From assembly GCF_003012935.1 (NCBI RefSeq), contig NZ_PUDR01000004.1, positions 1 to 64,000 on the forward strand: a stretch of DNA of 64,000 nucleotides, read 5' to 3'. Below are positions 36,409 to 45,563 of this stretch, piece by piece. The notes under the pieces are model-generated. The model saw nothing but the letters and a program-made list of their open reading frames with translations, was not told the origin of the DNA and did no database searches. The DNA is from Pannonibacter carbonis (GTDB lineage Bacteria; Pseudomonadota; Alphaproteobacteria; Rhizobiales; Stappiaceae). How positions within the stretch are numbered: position 1 is the first letter of the stretch; every line of letters starts with the position of its first letter. Position numbers and translations under genes: made by a program.

Positions 36409-37416
36409 ATGCGCGTCACAGCCGATGATGTTGCGGAAGCGGCGGGTGTCTCCCGCGCGATGGTGTCACGCGCCTTCACCGAAGGCGCCCCCATCGCCGC
36501 CCGCAAGCGCGCGCATGTACTGGCTGTCGCCGCGACACTGGGCTACAGGCCCAACCGCATCGCCCGTGGCCTCACCGGAAGCCAGACGGGTCTGATTGCC
36601 CTCGTCGTTGGCGCAGTCTCCCGCCCCTATGAAGCCTGGCTGCTGGAAACGCTGAGCCGCGAAATCCGGACGGCACGCTACTGGCCGCTGCTGCTGCAGG
36701 TTCAGCCGGGTGACGAACTAAACAACGCCCTCGAGGATGCTCTTGCCTATCAGGTGGATGGAGCCATTGTCGCGGCCGGGTCCGTCAGCCCGGCACTGGC
36801 CGAACGATGCCGCTCTTCCGGCGCCCCGATCGTCATGGTCGGCCGCGTGCTTCCTGGCGATGATACCGATGCAGTGTGCTGCGACAACCGGTTGGGCCTC
36901 GAACTTTTGGTCGATCATCTGACGCGGTCCGGCCGCAAACGGCTCGCCTGGATTGGCGGAACCCCGGACACTTTCTCCAACATCGAGCGGCAGAACGGTC
37001 TGATGGAGGCCCTTGATCGACGCGGGCTGAACCTGCTCGCGGCGCGGACCGGCGACTATTCTGTCGACAGCGGCCTTGCGCAAGCGCTTGCGCTGCTGAC
37101 TGCACCGGACAAGCCGGATGCGATCCTGTGTGGCAATGACGCAATGGCCCTCGGTGCCATCGCAGCCGCGCGGCGCCTTGGCCTGACCGTCCCAAGGGAT
37201 GTTGCCATTGCCGGTTTCGACGACATCCCGGCCGCCGCCTGGGAACCGTACCAGTTGACGACTATCCGCAATCCGGTCCTCGAAACGTCACGCGAAGCCC
37301 TGCGCCTGCTGACAAAACGCATTCAAAATGACGTGGCCTCATCGTCCGACGTCCCCGCCCGCACAGCAGAAATCGTCCGCCTCGCACCGGAACTGGTTAT
37401 TCGCCAGAGCGCGTGA
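36409..37416 (+). CDS. LacI-family transcriptional regulator
   Basis: 335 residues. Helix-turn-helix MRVTADDVAEAAGVSRAMVSRAF, hinge LGYRPNRIARGLTG, and effector domain with GLIALVVGAVSRPYEAW, VDGAIVAAG, APIVMVGR, DAILCGNDAMALGA and VAIAGFDDIPAAAWEPYQLTTI. GGAG lies 6 bases before ATG 36409; ATG 36406 is adjacent, and the frame to 36316 lacks a ribosome site. It is divergent from the importer with an operator between them, giving an obvious local circuit. The effector is likely the imported ligand or its hydrolysis product. Confidence 0.92.
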   Translation: MRVTADDVAEAAGVSRAMVSRAFTEGAPIAARKRAHVLAVAATLGYRPNRIARGLTGSQTGLIALVVGAVSRPYEAWLLETLSREIRTARYWPLLLQVQPGDELNNALEDALAYQVDGAIVAAGSVSPALAERCRSSGAPIVMVGRVLPGDDTDAVCCDNRLGLELLVDHLTRSGRKRLAWIGGTPDTFSNIERQNGLMEALDRRGLNLLAARTGDYSVDSGLAQALALLTAPDKPDAILCGNDAMALGAIAAARRLGLTVPRDVAIAGFDDIPAAAWEPYQLTTIRNPVLETSREALRLLTKRIQNDVASSSDVPARTAEIVRLAPELVIRQSA

Positions 37417-37489
37417 GCTTGTTCTCGGACGCCCGCGCCCCTTGCGTGACATGAACCGGCTCGCATCGCCTTCTCCGCGCGGTCGGTCC

Positions 37490-38878
37490 TCAGGCAGCAA
37501 CCGCCGCGTCGAGACGGGCAAGGCCCGACTTCAGCGCTGCGATGCAGGCAGGGTCGAAAGCAGATCCGGCCTCCCTGTCGAGGATCGCAAGCGCTTCGGC
37601 GATTGGCATCGGGCCGCGATAGGGCCGCGCTGCGGTCAGGGCATCGAACACATCCGCGACCGTCAGGATCCGGGCCTCGAGACAGACTTCGTCGCCCTTC
37701 AGGCCGCGCGGATAGCCCTTGCCATCGAGACGTTCGTGGTGTGCGCCAGCGACCGAGGCAATATCCGCAAAGGCGGACACGCGGGCCAGAATGGTCTCGC
37801 TTGCCTGCGGATGCGCACGCACGGCGCTCCATTCGGCATCGTCGAGCTTGCCGGGCTTGTCGAGCACCTGGTTGCTGACGCCGAGCTTGCCGAGATCATG
37901 CAGGAGCGCGGCGCGGCGCAGCCAGCGCCGGTGATCGGCCCCCAGCCCAAGCTCTTCGGCGATCAGATCGGTGTAGAGCGTGACGCGGTTGGAATGATCG
38001 GAGGTGTAGGGGCTCTTGGCGTCGACGACATCCGAAAAGGCTTCGGCGATTTCATCAAGGTAGTCGGCATCCACCGGCTGCGACCGGCGGGCCGGCTCCA
38101 TCGCAAACACCAGCTCCGGCAGGTCGGTCCGGTTGAGGTCTTGCCAGAATTGCGGGTCCTCACTGGCCTTGGCGAAAGCCGCGGCGATGGCAGGGGCAAA
38201 CCACGATCCCGACCGCGCCTCGATTTCCCGCAAGGCCGCATCACGGCCCTGCTCCAGCTGGAAGACATCGGCGACCTGCGCCAGAAGGGCAATGGCCGAG
38301 GCGACCGGCACCTGATCGCCCTTCAGGCCCAGCGGCTTGCCCGCCCCGTCATGATGCTCGTCGAGGCTGCGGATACCGTCCTGGACAGCGGCGGAGAAAC
38401 GCATCTTGGCAGCGATGTCAGCACCGCGATGGCACCGCGTCTCGATCAGATCGCGGACGATCTCGCCGCCATTCTGCAGGATATGGACGATGGCCCGGAT
38501 CCGCTCCGACAGGCCGGATTTCAATCCGGTCTTGCGGAACACAAAGCGCAGCGCAGAGCTGAGAGAGCCATCGATGATCTTGAAATCGCGCTTGAAGCTG
38601 ATGTCATCGGCCAGGTAGAGCTCGCAGATGCGCGCGGCATTGCTACTGCACCCGAGGTCTTTCAGGAGCAGCGTGTAATAGAGATCCGCCAGTGCGTCCT
38701 GCGACAGGCCGAGCTGGGCCCCCACCGCCATGCCGATGTAGCAGCAGCGGATGCAATGCCCCTCCGGCTGGCCTTCCGTCATGTCGAGGGCGTAGCTGAG
38801 CGATCCCAGCAGTTCGGCCAGGGCAAAGGTTTGCGGACGCGCCGCGTTGACCTGTTGCAGATAATGACTGTTGACCAT
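37490..38878 (-). CDS. Tandem HD domain protein with C-terminal HD-GYP phosphodiesterase
   Basis: 462 residues. The C-terminal half (about 280-455) is a canonical HD-GYP domain: SDHSNRV, LLHDLGKLGVSNQVLDKPGKL, GAHHERLDGKGYPRGLKGDE and ADVFDALTAARPYR, expected to hydrolyse cyclic di-GMP. The N-terminal half is a second HD-GYP-like copy (CIRCCYIGM, LLLKDLGCSSNAA, DEHHDGAGKPLGLKGDQ, VADVFQ) in which the HD pair reads KD and the GYP reads GKP. It is probably inactive and may be sensory. No membrane segment. ATG 38878 chosen over the GTG at 38887. Divergent from a sulfur transporter gene. Confidence 0.9.
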   Translation of the reverse strand: MVNSHYLQQVNAARPQTFALAELLGSLSYALDMTEGQPEGHCIRCCYIGMAVGAQLGLSQDALADLYYTLLLKDLGCSSNAARICELYLADDISFKRDFKIIDGSLSSALRFVFRKTGLKSGLSERIRAIVHILQNGGEIVRDLIETRCHRGADIAAKMRFSAAVQDGIRSLDEHHDGAGKPLGLKGDQVPVASAIALLAQVADVFQLEQGRDAALREIEARSGSWFAPAIAAAFAKASEDPQFWQDLNRTDLPELVFAMEPARRSQPVDADYLDEIAEAFSDVVDAKSPYTSDHSNRVTLYTDLIAEELGLGADHRRWLRRAALLHDLGKLGVSNQVLDKPGKLDDAEWSAVRAHPQASETILARVSAFADIASVAGAHHERLDGKGYPRGLKGDEVCLEARILTVADVFDALTAARPYRGPMPIAEALAILDREAGSAFDPACIAALKSGLARLDAAVAA

Positions 38879-38966
38879 GACACCCACCTTTTGTGGTTGC
38901 TTTTACCAATCGGCCTTTAAAGTCAGGTGAACTGGCAGCTGGGCATGGTGTTTCCTTGCGGCACGT

Positions 38967-38980
38967 CTGATACAAATCAA
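38967..38980. promoter_or_regulatory. FNR/CRP-like box
   Basis: CTGATACAAATCAA matches the FNR consensus TTGAT-N4-ATCAA at nine of ten fixed positions. It lies 46 bases before the YeeE/YedE start and about 90 bases before the divergent HD-GYP start. This suggests oxygen- or redox-linked control of one or both. Pattern match only. Confidence 0.5.
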
Positions 38981-39026
38981 GGCATCGCCTGCCGCAAGGA
39001 GATATTGGCAGCTGTGGAGGCCACCC

Positions 39027-40100
39027 ATGGACGTCACCCTGTTGCTCGAATACCTGGACGAGGGCCGGCTTGCAGCCCTGTTCGGACTTGTCACCGGACT
39101 GACCTTCGGCGTTGCTGCACAAAGGTCTTCATTTTGCCTGCGTGCCGCGACCGTCGAATTCGCCCGCGGGCAACTCGGACCACGCATGGCGGTCTGGCTC
39201 CTGACCTTTTCGGCAGCCCTGGTCCTGGTTCAGGGAGCCGAGATGCTGGGCCTGTTCGACAGCGGCGAGGCGCGCATGATGGCGGTGACCGGTTCCTGGT
39301 CCGGCGCGATCATTGGCGGGCTGTTGTTCGGTGCGGGCATGGTGCTGGCGCGCGGCTGTTCCGGACGCCTGCTGGTTCTGGCCGCAACGGGCAATCTTCG
39401 TTCGCTGGTGTCCGGTCTGGTTTTTGCCGTGGTCGCGCAAATGTCGCTGTTTGGACTGCTTGCCCCGCTGCGGCAATGGCTGGCCGGATTGTGGGTAACG
39501 CCCGGGGGGCAGAATGTCGATTTGCTGGCAAGCCTGTCCCTGCCCTCCTGGAGCGGACTGGCACTTGGCGGCGTCACGGCCATCATCGCCTTGCGCATTG
39601 CCCGACAGAACAGTCTCGGCTGGGCCAACCTCCTGTTTGCGCCCATCATCGGCTTTGCCATCGCGCTTGGCTGGGTGCTGACCTATTCGCTGGCACAGGT
39701 TTCATTCGAACCGCAAACCGTGACATCTGCGACATTCTCCGGTCCTTCGGCCAATACGCTGATGTTCTTCCTGGAGGATTCCTCTGTCTTGGGGTTCGAC
39801 GTCGGACTGGTGCCCGGCGTCTTCATCGGGGCCTTCCTGTCCTCGCTCGTCGGGCGGCAGTTCCAGTTCCAGGGCTTCGAGGGCGAGAGCCAGATGCGCC
39901 GCTCCCTGACCGGAGCAGCGCTGATGGGCTTTGGCGCGATGCTCGCAGGCGGTTGCGCCATCGGGGCAGGCGTGACGGGCGGCTCAATCTTCGTGGCCAC
40001 CGCCTGGCTGGCGCTGACCGCCATGTGGGTCGGTGCCGTGATCACCGATGCGCTGGTCGATCAACGTGCGATCCGGCAAGCTGGCGTCGCCGCGCAATAG
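39027..40100 (+). CDS. YeeE/YedE-family sulfur (thiosulfate) transporter
   Basis: 357 residues, highly hydrophobic with about ten helices in two related halves. The conserved Cys motifs known from TsuA-type thiosulfate importers are visible: RSSFCLRAA (N-terminal), LARGCSGRLL and LAGGCAIGAGVTGGS. It is convergent with the SoxH-like gene across 27 bases, placing it at the far end of the sox locus. Probably moves thiosulfate or another sulfur species across the inner membrane; direction and substrate are inferred. Confidence 0.88.
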   Translation: MDVTLLLEYLDEGRLAALFGLVTGLTFGVAAQRSSFCLRAATVEFARGQLGPRMAVWLLTFSAALVLVQGAEMLGLFDSGEARMMAVTGSWSGAIIGGLLFGAGMVLARGCSGRLLVLAATGNLRSLVSGLVFAVVAQMSLFGLLAPLRQWLAGLWVTPGGQNVDLLASLSLPSWSGLALGGVTAIIALRIARQNSLGWANLLFAPIIGFAIALGWVLTYSLAQVSFEPQTVTSATFSGPSANTLMFFLEDSSVLGFDVGLVPGVFIGAFLSSLVGRQFQFQGFEGESQMRRSLTGAALMGFGAMLAGGCAIGAGVTGGSIFVATAWLALTAMWVGAVITDALVDQRAIRQAGVAAQ

Positions 40101-40127
40101 GCTGGCGTTGCGGTTGACCGCCTGTGG

Positions 40128-41039
40128 TCAGGCCTGTGGTTCAAAGCGATAGGCAGCCCCGTCCCGGACGACGCGGCCAATCCCGCCCTCCGGAAGGTGG
40201 AAGCCGATGAGCCGGGTGTTCGCCGAGGCAAGCTGATCCATCAGAGCAAGGCGTGTTTTTGCCGCCAGCGCCGGATCCTGATCCGAGCCGGACAGGCTGC
40301 CGGGAAAAGCAAAGGCCATGTGATGGTTGCCGATGGCATCACCGACGACCAGCACCGGGCCCTCCGGCGTGTCGATCTCGAAGGCAAGGTGGCCGGGCGT
40401 GTGTCCTGGGGTGAGCCGGGCGGTCACGCCGTCGACCGGCTTGTCGTCGTTGCCAAGCAGCTTGATGCTGTCGGCGATGACGGCGAGGCGGCGCGCGGCA
40501 CCAACTGCGAACGTGCTGCGCTCTGCGCCGATGCTGTTCACCGTCTCGGGATTGGTCCAGTAGGCGAATTCCTGTTCGCCCATCAGGAAGTTGGCATTGG
40601 GGAACAGCGGTTCATCGAACTCATCGAGCAGCCCCCACAGATGATCGGGATGGCCATGCGTGAACACCACGTGGGTGACGTCCTCGACAGACAGGCCAAG
40701 CGTTCCGAGCGCTTCCGGCAGCTTGCCGGCCGTCGACTGGAAGTCCTGCCCGGCTCCGACATCGAACAGAACAGTGTTGGTTCCATCGCGCAGCAGGGTG
40801 ACGTTGCAGGGCGGTGCAAGCGTGTCGCCAGCGAGGTTGAACTCTTTCTTGAGCCTTTCAACGTCGGCGGCAGGCAGTTCTGAGAAGATGAAGCCCTGGG
40901 GGAGAACCAGATTTCCGTCAGAAACCGTGTCGAGCGTGATGTTGCCGGCCTTCAAGGTCGTGGTCGCCCAAGTTCTCCAGGCGGGCAGCGACAGGCAGGA
41001 CGCTGTGGCAGACAGGATGAAGTGGCGGCGAGTCAGCAT
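40128..41039 (-). CDS. Exported metallo-beta-lactamase-fold hydrolase (SoxH-like)
   Basis: 303 residues starting MLTRRHFILSATASCLSLPAW, a twin-arginine-type signal. The MBL core has THGHPDHLWG (HxHxDH), PGHTPGHLAF, VVGDAIGNHH (Asp) and GFHLPEGG (His), so a two-metal site is likely. It follows soxF in the same direction with a 62-base gap. SoxH in Paracoccus is a periplasmic zinc MBL protein at the end of the sox cluster with no settled function; this gene fits by position and fold. ATG 41039 chosen over 41051 because it begins the signal peptide. Confidence 0.75.
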   Translation of the reverse strand: MLTRRHFILSATASCLSLPAWRTWATTTLKAGNITLDTVSDGNLVLPQGFIFSELPAADVERLKKEFNLAGDTLAPPCNVTLLRDGTNTVLFDVGAGQDFQSTAGKLPEALGTLGLSVEDVTHVVFTHGHPDHLWGLLDEFDEPLFPNANFLMGEQEFAYWTNPETVNSIGAERSTFAVGAARRLAVIADSIKLLGNDDKPVDGVTARLTPGHTPGHLAFEIDTPEGPVLVVGDAIGNHHMAFAFPGSLSGSDQDPALAAKTRLALMDQLASANTRLIGFHLPEGGIGRVVRDGAAYRFEPQA

Positions 41040-41101
41040 CTGGAACTCCAAAAAAGAAACCGGGCACCTTTGCGAGGGTGCCCGGCAGTGGGGAGGAACG
41101 G

Positions 41102-42364
41102 TCAGCCGAACATGTCGGCGGTGATGCCCGCATACCAGCCAAGCGACTCCTCGTAGGTTGCCTTGCGCAGAGCGGCATCCTCGCCGGTCTGGCTGATGAA
41201 GCTCGTCACCGAGGCGATCTTTTCCGGCGTCGGTTCGTAGGAAGCACCAACCTTGACGCCATCGTCAGGCGCGATCAGCGACCAGCAGGTGTTGGAGTAT
41301 TTGGCCGGGAAGACCTTCGAGCCAGTCAGCTCGGCGCGGATGACCATCGATGCGACCTTGGCCTGCGAGTTGGCCGAGAAGCCGGACTTGGGCATGTCGC
41401 CCTGGGCCGTACTGTCGCCCAGCACCCAGATGTTCTTGTCCATTTTGGACTGCATCGTCGCGGGATCGACAGGCGCCCAGCCAGCGTCATTGGTGACGCC
41501 TGCCACCTTGGCGATGGCACCGGCCATCTGGGCGGGGATCACGTTGCAGACGTCGACCTTCTGGACTTCACCGTCAACGACGACCTCCATGGTCTTCGGC
41601 CGCACCTCGACCTTGTCGCCGCCGAACTCCGGTCCGATCCATTGGACCATGCCGTCATAGTGCTTTGCCCAGCCTTCCTCGAACAGGGCCTGCTTCGAGT
41701 ACTTGTCCTTGGGGTCGAAGATCAGGATCTTGGCGGTCGGGTTCTTCTGCGACAAGAGATGAGCCACCATGCTGATGCGCTCATAGGGGCCAGGAGGGCA
41801 ACGATACGGGTTCGGCGGGGCCACCATTGCGAAGGTGCCGCCGGCTGGCATTGCCTCGATCATCTTTTTCAGCAACTGCGTCTGCGGGCCGGCCTTGTAG
41901 GCATGCGGTATGACCTCGGCGTCGGCAACGCTCCAGCCAGGAACGGCACCTTCCTTGAAGTCGATCCCAGGCGACAGAACGAGCTTGTCATAGGAGAGCA
42001 CCGTGCCGCCGGCCAGGGTGACGGTGCGGGCGTCTCTGTCGACGGCCGTTGCACGGTCGTTGATGACAGTCACGCCGCCACCCGCCAGCTTGTCGTAGCC
42101 ATGCTGGAGGCTTTCGAAATCCCGGAACCCGCCGATGTAGAGGTTGGAAAAGAAGCAGGTTGTGTAGATCGGATTGGCTTCGACCAGCGTGACGTCGATG
42201 GCGCCCTTGCTGTCCTTCGCGAGATAGCGGGCGGCGGTTGCGCCTCCGGCACCACCGCCGATGATGACAACCTTCGGCTTTGCCTGACCGAACACCATGG
42301 GCGCATAGAGCACCCCGGCTGCGGCCACACTCGATGCAAGAAAGCTTCTGCGATTCAGTGTCAT
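41102..42364 (-). CDS. soxF: SoxF, flavocytochrome c sulfide dehydrogenase-like FAD subunit
   Basis: 420 residues with Tat signal TLNRRSFLASSVAAAG. The FAD-binding Rossmann motif is VVIIGGGAGGATAARYL. The Cys in NPIYTTCFFSNLYIGG aligns with the flavin-linked cysteine of flavocytochrome c. Further Cys residues in PNPYRCPPGPYE and VDVCNVIP match the redox disulfide region, and TCWSLI is in the C-terminal part. It should oxidise sulfide in the periplasm with the diheme partner SoxE encoded just upstream. The start at 42364 has GGAGG at good spacing. Confidence 0.92.
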   Translation of the reverse strand: MTLNRRSFLASSVAAAGVLYAPMVFGQAKPKVVIIGGGAGGATAARYLAKDSKGAIDVTLVEANPIYTTCFFSNLYIGGFRDFESLQHGYDKLAGGGVTVINDRATAVDRDARTVTLAGGTVLSYDKLVLSPGIDFKEGAVPGWSVADAEVIPHAYKAGPQTQLLKKMIEAMPAGGTFAMVAPPNPYRCPPGPYERISMVAHLLSQKNPTAKILIFDPKDKYSKQALFEEGWAKHYDGMVQWIGPEFGGDKVEVRPKTMEVVVDGEVQKVDVCNVIPAQMAGAIAKVAGVTNDAGWAPVDPATMQSKMDKNIWVLGDSTAQGDMPKSGFSANSQAKVASMVIRAELTGSKVFPAKYSNTCWSLIAPDDGVKVGASYEPTPEKIASVTSFISQTGEDAALRKATYEESLGWYAGITADMFG

Positions 42365-42426
42365 GGGCTGTTCCTCCGGGTTTTGTTCCATTCCGGGCGC
42401 GGTGCTCTCCGCGCCTCGCCTTGTGC

Positions 42427-43134
42427 TCAGTCCAGCGCCGCGAAATAGGCTGCCAGCGACGCGATTTCCTCGTCTGTTAGCCGGCTTGCCATCATCTGCA
42501 TGACCGGATGGGGCCTGAGTTTCTGTTTGTAGGCGTGCATCGCGGCCACGAAATCATCCTGTGGCCAGCGGGTGATGGCGGGAATGCCCTGATCCGAACC
42601 GTCGCGCTGATGGCAGGTGGTGCATTCCGAGGACAGGTATTCGCCATAGGCAGGATCGCCCTGGATCGCGAGGATCTTCGGGTCGAGTTCCGGGACCGTC
42701 GGCCGGGCCGTTGGCGATGCCTCCGGGATGTTCTGCGGCTTGTCCGACCAGGTCCGCAAATAAGCCATCAAGGCGGATCGGTCCTGCTGCTCCTTCATGC
42801 CGCGATAGCTCATGCGCGTGCCCGATACGAGGCTGCGCGGATTGGCCAGATAGGCGTCCAGGGTCTCGAGTGTCCAGGTCAGGCCATCCGCCCCCATCCG
42901 AGACATGCCTTTGGAGTAGGAGAAACTCGCCAGGGATCCTGCCCTTCGGTCGAACACGCCATTCAGTTGCGGCCCGACCCGGTTGACCGCGCCCTCCCCC
43001 AGTTGGTGACAGGCAGCGCAATCGCGCTTGAACAACTGCTCCCCACGAACCGGATCTCCGATTGTGTCCGCCTGGACGGTCCCGGCCGAAAAACCAAGAA
43101 CCGTCGCAAGCGTGAGGAGAAGGCGCGGCTTCAT
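42427..43134 (-). CDS. soxE: SoxE, diheme c-type cytochrome
   Basis: 235 residues, Sec signal MKPRLLLTLATVLGFSAGTVQA. Two heme c sites: CAACH near residue 40 and CTTCH near residue 175, with a downstream Met in each half as candidate axial ligand (MSYRGM, MQMMASR). This is the electron-accepting cytochrome subunit of the SoxEF complex. The start follows soxD by 3 bases, so they are co-transcribed. Confidence 0.9.
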   Translation of the reverse strand: MKPRLLLTLATVLGFSAGTVQADTIGDPVRGEQLFKRDCAACHQLGEGAVNRVGPQLNGVFDRRAGSLASFSYSKGMSRMGADGLTWTLETLDAYLANPRSLVSGTRMSYRGMKEQQDRSALMAYLRTWSDKPQNIPEASPTARPTVPELDPKILAIQGDPAYGEYLSSECTTCHQRDGSDQGIPAITRWPQDDFVAAMHAYKQKLRPHPVMQMMASRLTDEEIASLAAYFAALD

Positions 43135-43137
43135 CGC

Positions 43138-44289
43138 TTACTTTCCTACACTTGCCAGATAGGCAATCACCGCCGCACGCTCGTCTTCCTTCTTGATCCC
43201 GGCAAAGGCCATCTTGTTCTTGGGCAGGAAGCCCTTGGGATCGGTCAGGTAGGCATCCAGCGTTGAGGCATCCCAGACCATGCCACCCGCCCCGGCATCC
43301 AGAAGCACCTTGGAGTACTTGAAACCCTCGACAATGCCGGCCTTTGCCCCGACAACGCCGTTCAGCAGCGGTCCGGTACCATTCTTGGCTCCCTCGCCGA
43401 CCTTGTGACAGGCGGCGCATTTCTTGAAGACGGTCTTGCCTTTTTCGATCAGGGCCGGATCAGCCGTGGCGACGGCGGCCGGTGCAGACGGTGCGGCCGG
43501 GGCTTCTGCTGGCGCGGCGGCAGGAGCGGGTGAAGCCGCAGCAACCTGAGTTTCCGCGGGAGGGGGAACAACAGCTGGCGCTTGCGCCCTGTCAGGCTGC
43601 GCTCCGATGGGCGGCAGGCTGCCAGCCGGGCGTCCGTCCGGGTCTTGGGGGGTGACGTTCAGCTCGATGGCCCGCTTGGTGACTTTCACTGGAGCCACAC
43701 AGTTGGACATGCAGGGCTCTTTGGTGAACAGCGGATACTCGGTCTGTGGCCGGTCGTCGGGATAGAAACCGTCGGCATTCGGCAGCTTCACGTCGGTGAA
43801 GTTCTCATGCGACAGGACAAAATCATCTTCGACGAGCCCGTTCGAATAGAGCAGGAACGCGGTGATCGCGTAGGTTTCATCGATGGAGACCGTCTGCGCA
43901 GCACCAAAGGGCATCGACCGGTGGACGTAATCCCAGACAGTCGAGAGATAAGGCCAGTAGCTGCCGATGGTCTTGACCGGGCGGCGGTCTGTCAGACTGC
44001 CCTCACCGCCGGCCAGCACGGGCCAACTGTCGAGACCCTCGGCGAACTCGCCATGGCACGCGGCGCATTTTTCGGCGAATACCTCCTCACCGGTGGCGAC
44101 ATCGCCGGAACCGGGCCGAAGTCCCGTCCCGTCCGGCAGAACGGAGAGGTCCCAGGCCGCAATTTCCTCGGGCAAGGCCTCGCGGCCAAGGCCCAGCTTG
44201 CCGGCGATGGCCGGGGTGACAAGGCTGCCGAGCATGAGGCCCGAAGCAACCAGCGCTGCGGTCAGGCGGAACTCAGGCAACTTCGACAT
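43138..44289 (-). CDS. soxD: SoxD, diheme c-type cytochrome subunit of sulfane dehydrogenase
   Basis: 383 residues with signal peptide ending near AIAGKLG. The first heme site CAACHGEF is near residue 80. A Pro/Ala-rich linker (about 225-285, many PAPA repeats) leads to a second cytochrome domain with CAACHKVGEG and PLLNGVVG. This two-domain layout with an A/P linker is typical of SoxD. It overlaps soxC by 17 bases; ATG 44289 has GGGAGG upstream. Together with SoxC it removes sulfane sulfur from SoxY in the periplasm. Confidence 0.92.
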   Translation of the reverse strand: MSKLPEFRLTAALVASGLMLGSLVTPAIAGKLGLGREALPEEIAAWDLSVLPDGTGLRPGSGDVATGEEVFAEKCAACHGEFAEGLDSWPVLAGGEGSLTDRRPVKTIGSYWPYLSTVWDYVHRSMPFGAAQTVSIDETYAITAFLLYSNGLVEDDFVLSHENFTDVKLPNADGFYPDDRPQTEYPLFTKEPCMSNCVAPVKVTKRAIELNVTPQDPDGRPAGSLPPIGAQPDRAQAPAVVPPPAETQVAAASPAPAAAPAEAPAAPSAPAAVATADPALIEKGKTVFKKCAACHKVGEGAKNGTGPLLNGVVGAKAGIVEGFKYSKVLLDAGAGGMVWDASTLDAYLTDPKGFLPKNKMAFAGIKKEDERAAVIAYLASVGK

Positions 44290-45541
44290 TCTCGACCTCC
44301 CCATCAGCCTTGACCCACCAGGTCTGGATACCGTTGTTGTGATAGACGTTGTTCAGCCCCCGGATCTTGCGCAGCTCGTCCTTGGTCGGCTGGAGGTATC
44401 CGGTGTCATCCATGGCCCGAGACTGAAGCAGCATTTCCTCGCCGTTCCAGTCGATATCGAGGTGGAAACGGGTCAACGCCTTCGGCTTTGCATCGCCCGA
44501 TATGCGCGCCGGCTGCCAGTTCACCCCACCGTCCAGCGAGACATCCACGCGGGTAATGCGGCCGTTGCCGGACCAAGCGAGGCCGGTGATGACCAAAGGC
44601 CCCTTGCCATGACGGACTGGCACCTGCGGTGAGGGCGAGGTGATGACGGACTTTGCGTCCATGACCCAGGTCCACTTGCGGGCCCGGCCGTCTGGCATCA
44701 GGTCGGTGTATTTCGAGGTCTCCTCGCGGCTTTCGACAGCCTGGTCGTAGACCGCGATGCGGCGCAGCCACTTGACCCACATGTTGCCCTCCCAGCCGGG
44801 AACAACCAGACGGGCCGGATAGCCATGTTCCTTGCGCAGCGCCTCGCCGTTGGCGAAGAAGGCGACCATCACGTCATCCATGGCCTTTTCCAGCGGCATC
44901 GAACGGCCATTGGAGCTGGCGTCCGCGCCTTCGGCATAGACCCACTTGCCTTCCGGCTTGACGCCCGCTTCCTCGAGCAGAAGCCGGAGCGGGACGCCGG
45001 TGTATTCCATGTTGTGGATCATGCCCTGGGTGTACTGGCAGCCCTCCAGCTGTGCCCCACCCCACTCCATGCCGCCATTGGCAGCGCATTCGCAGAAGGC
45101 GGTGGTCACGCTGCGAGGGAAGCGCAGCAGATCCTCGAAGGTGAAGACGAGCGGCTTTTCGACCAGCCCGTTGATCATCAGCCGGAAGTCCTGCTTGCTC
45201 AGTTCGATCGCGCCGGAGTGATGCCGTTCAAAGGCACAGCCCTGTGGTGTGATCGTGCCTTCCAGCGCATGGATGGGCGTGAAGTTGATCGACGAGACCG
45301 GGCTTTCCGTCAGCCATTCGACGTTGCGGCGGACGACGTGTGATTCAAACCGGATCGGCGAACCATACGGCGCGGCATCAACAGCATCGCCAAAGCTTGA
45401 TGCCCAGTCCTGGACTTCCGTGATCTTGGGATCCGGCCCTGCGGCACGGGCGGACGCGGCCCCGGCGACAAGTCCTGCGCCGGCGAGAGCCGTTGAACGC
45501 AGAAAGCCGCGGCGCGATTGGCTGACAGGTTCGTCGGTCAT
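44273..45541 (-). CDS. soxC: SoxC, molybdenum subunit of sulfane dehydrogenase
   Basis: 422 residues. Tat signal SQSRRGFLRSTALAGAG, then a sulfite-oxidase-type molybdopterin domain with the Cys region TTAFCECAANGG, CQYTQGMIHNMEYTGVPL, YAEGADASSNG and PARLVVPGWEGNMWVKWLRRI, followed by a Mo-co dimerisation domain (ITRVDVSLDGGVNWQPA). No heme motif, as expected since SoxD carries the hemes. ATG 45541 after AGGAGAG. Presence of SoxCD means thiosulfate can be oxidised fully to sulfate without stored sulfur. Confidence 0.94.
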   Translation of the reverse strand: MTDEPVSQSRRGFLRSTALAGAGLVAGAASARAAGPDPKITEVQDWASSFGDAVDAAPYGSPIRFESHVVRRNVEWLTESPVSSINFTPIHALEGTITPQGCAFERHHSGAIELSKQDFRLMINGLVEKPLVFTFEDLLRFPRSVTTAFCECAANGGMEWGGAQLEGCQYTQGMIHNMEYTGVPLRLLLEEAGVKPEGKWVYAEGADASSNGRSMPLEKAMDDVMVAFFANGEALRKEHGYPARLVVPGWEGNMWVKWLRRIAVYDQAVESREETSKYTDLMPDGRARKWTWVMDAKSVITSPSPQVPVRHGKGPLVITGLAWSGNGRITRVDVSLDGGVNWQPARISGDAKPKALTRFHLDIDWNGEEMLLQSRAMDDTGYLQPTKDELRKIRGLNNVYHNNGIQTWWVKADGEVENVEVA

Positions 45542-45563
45542 GGCGAACTCTCCTTGGGTCATC

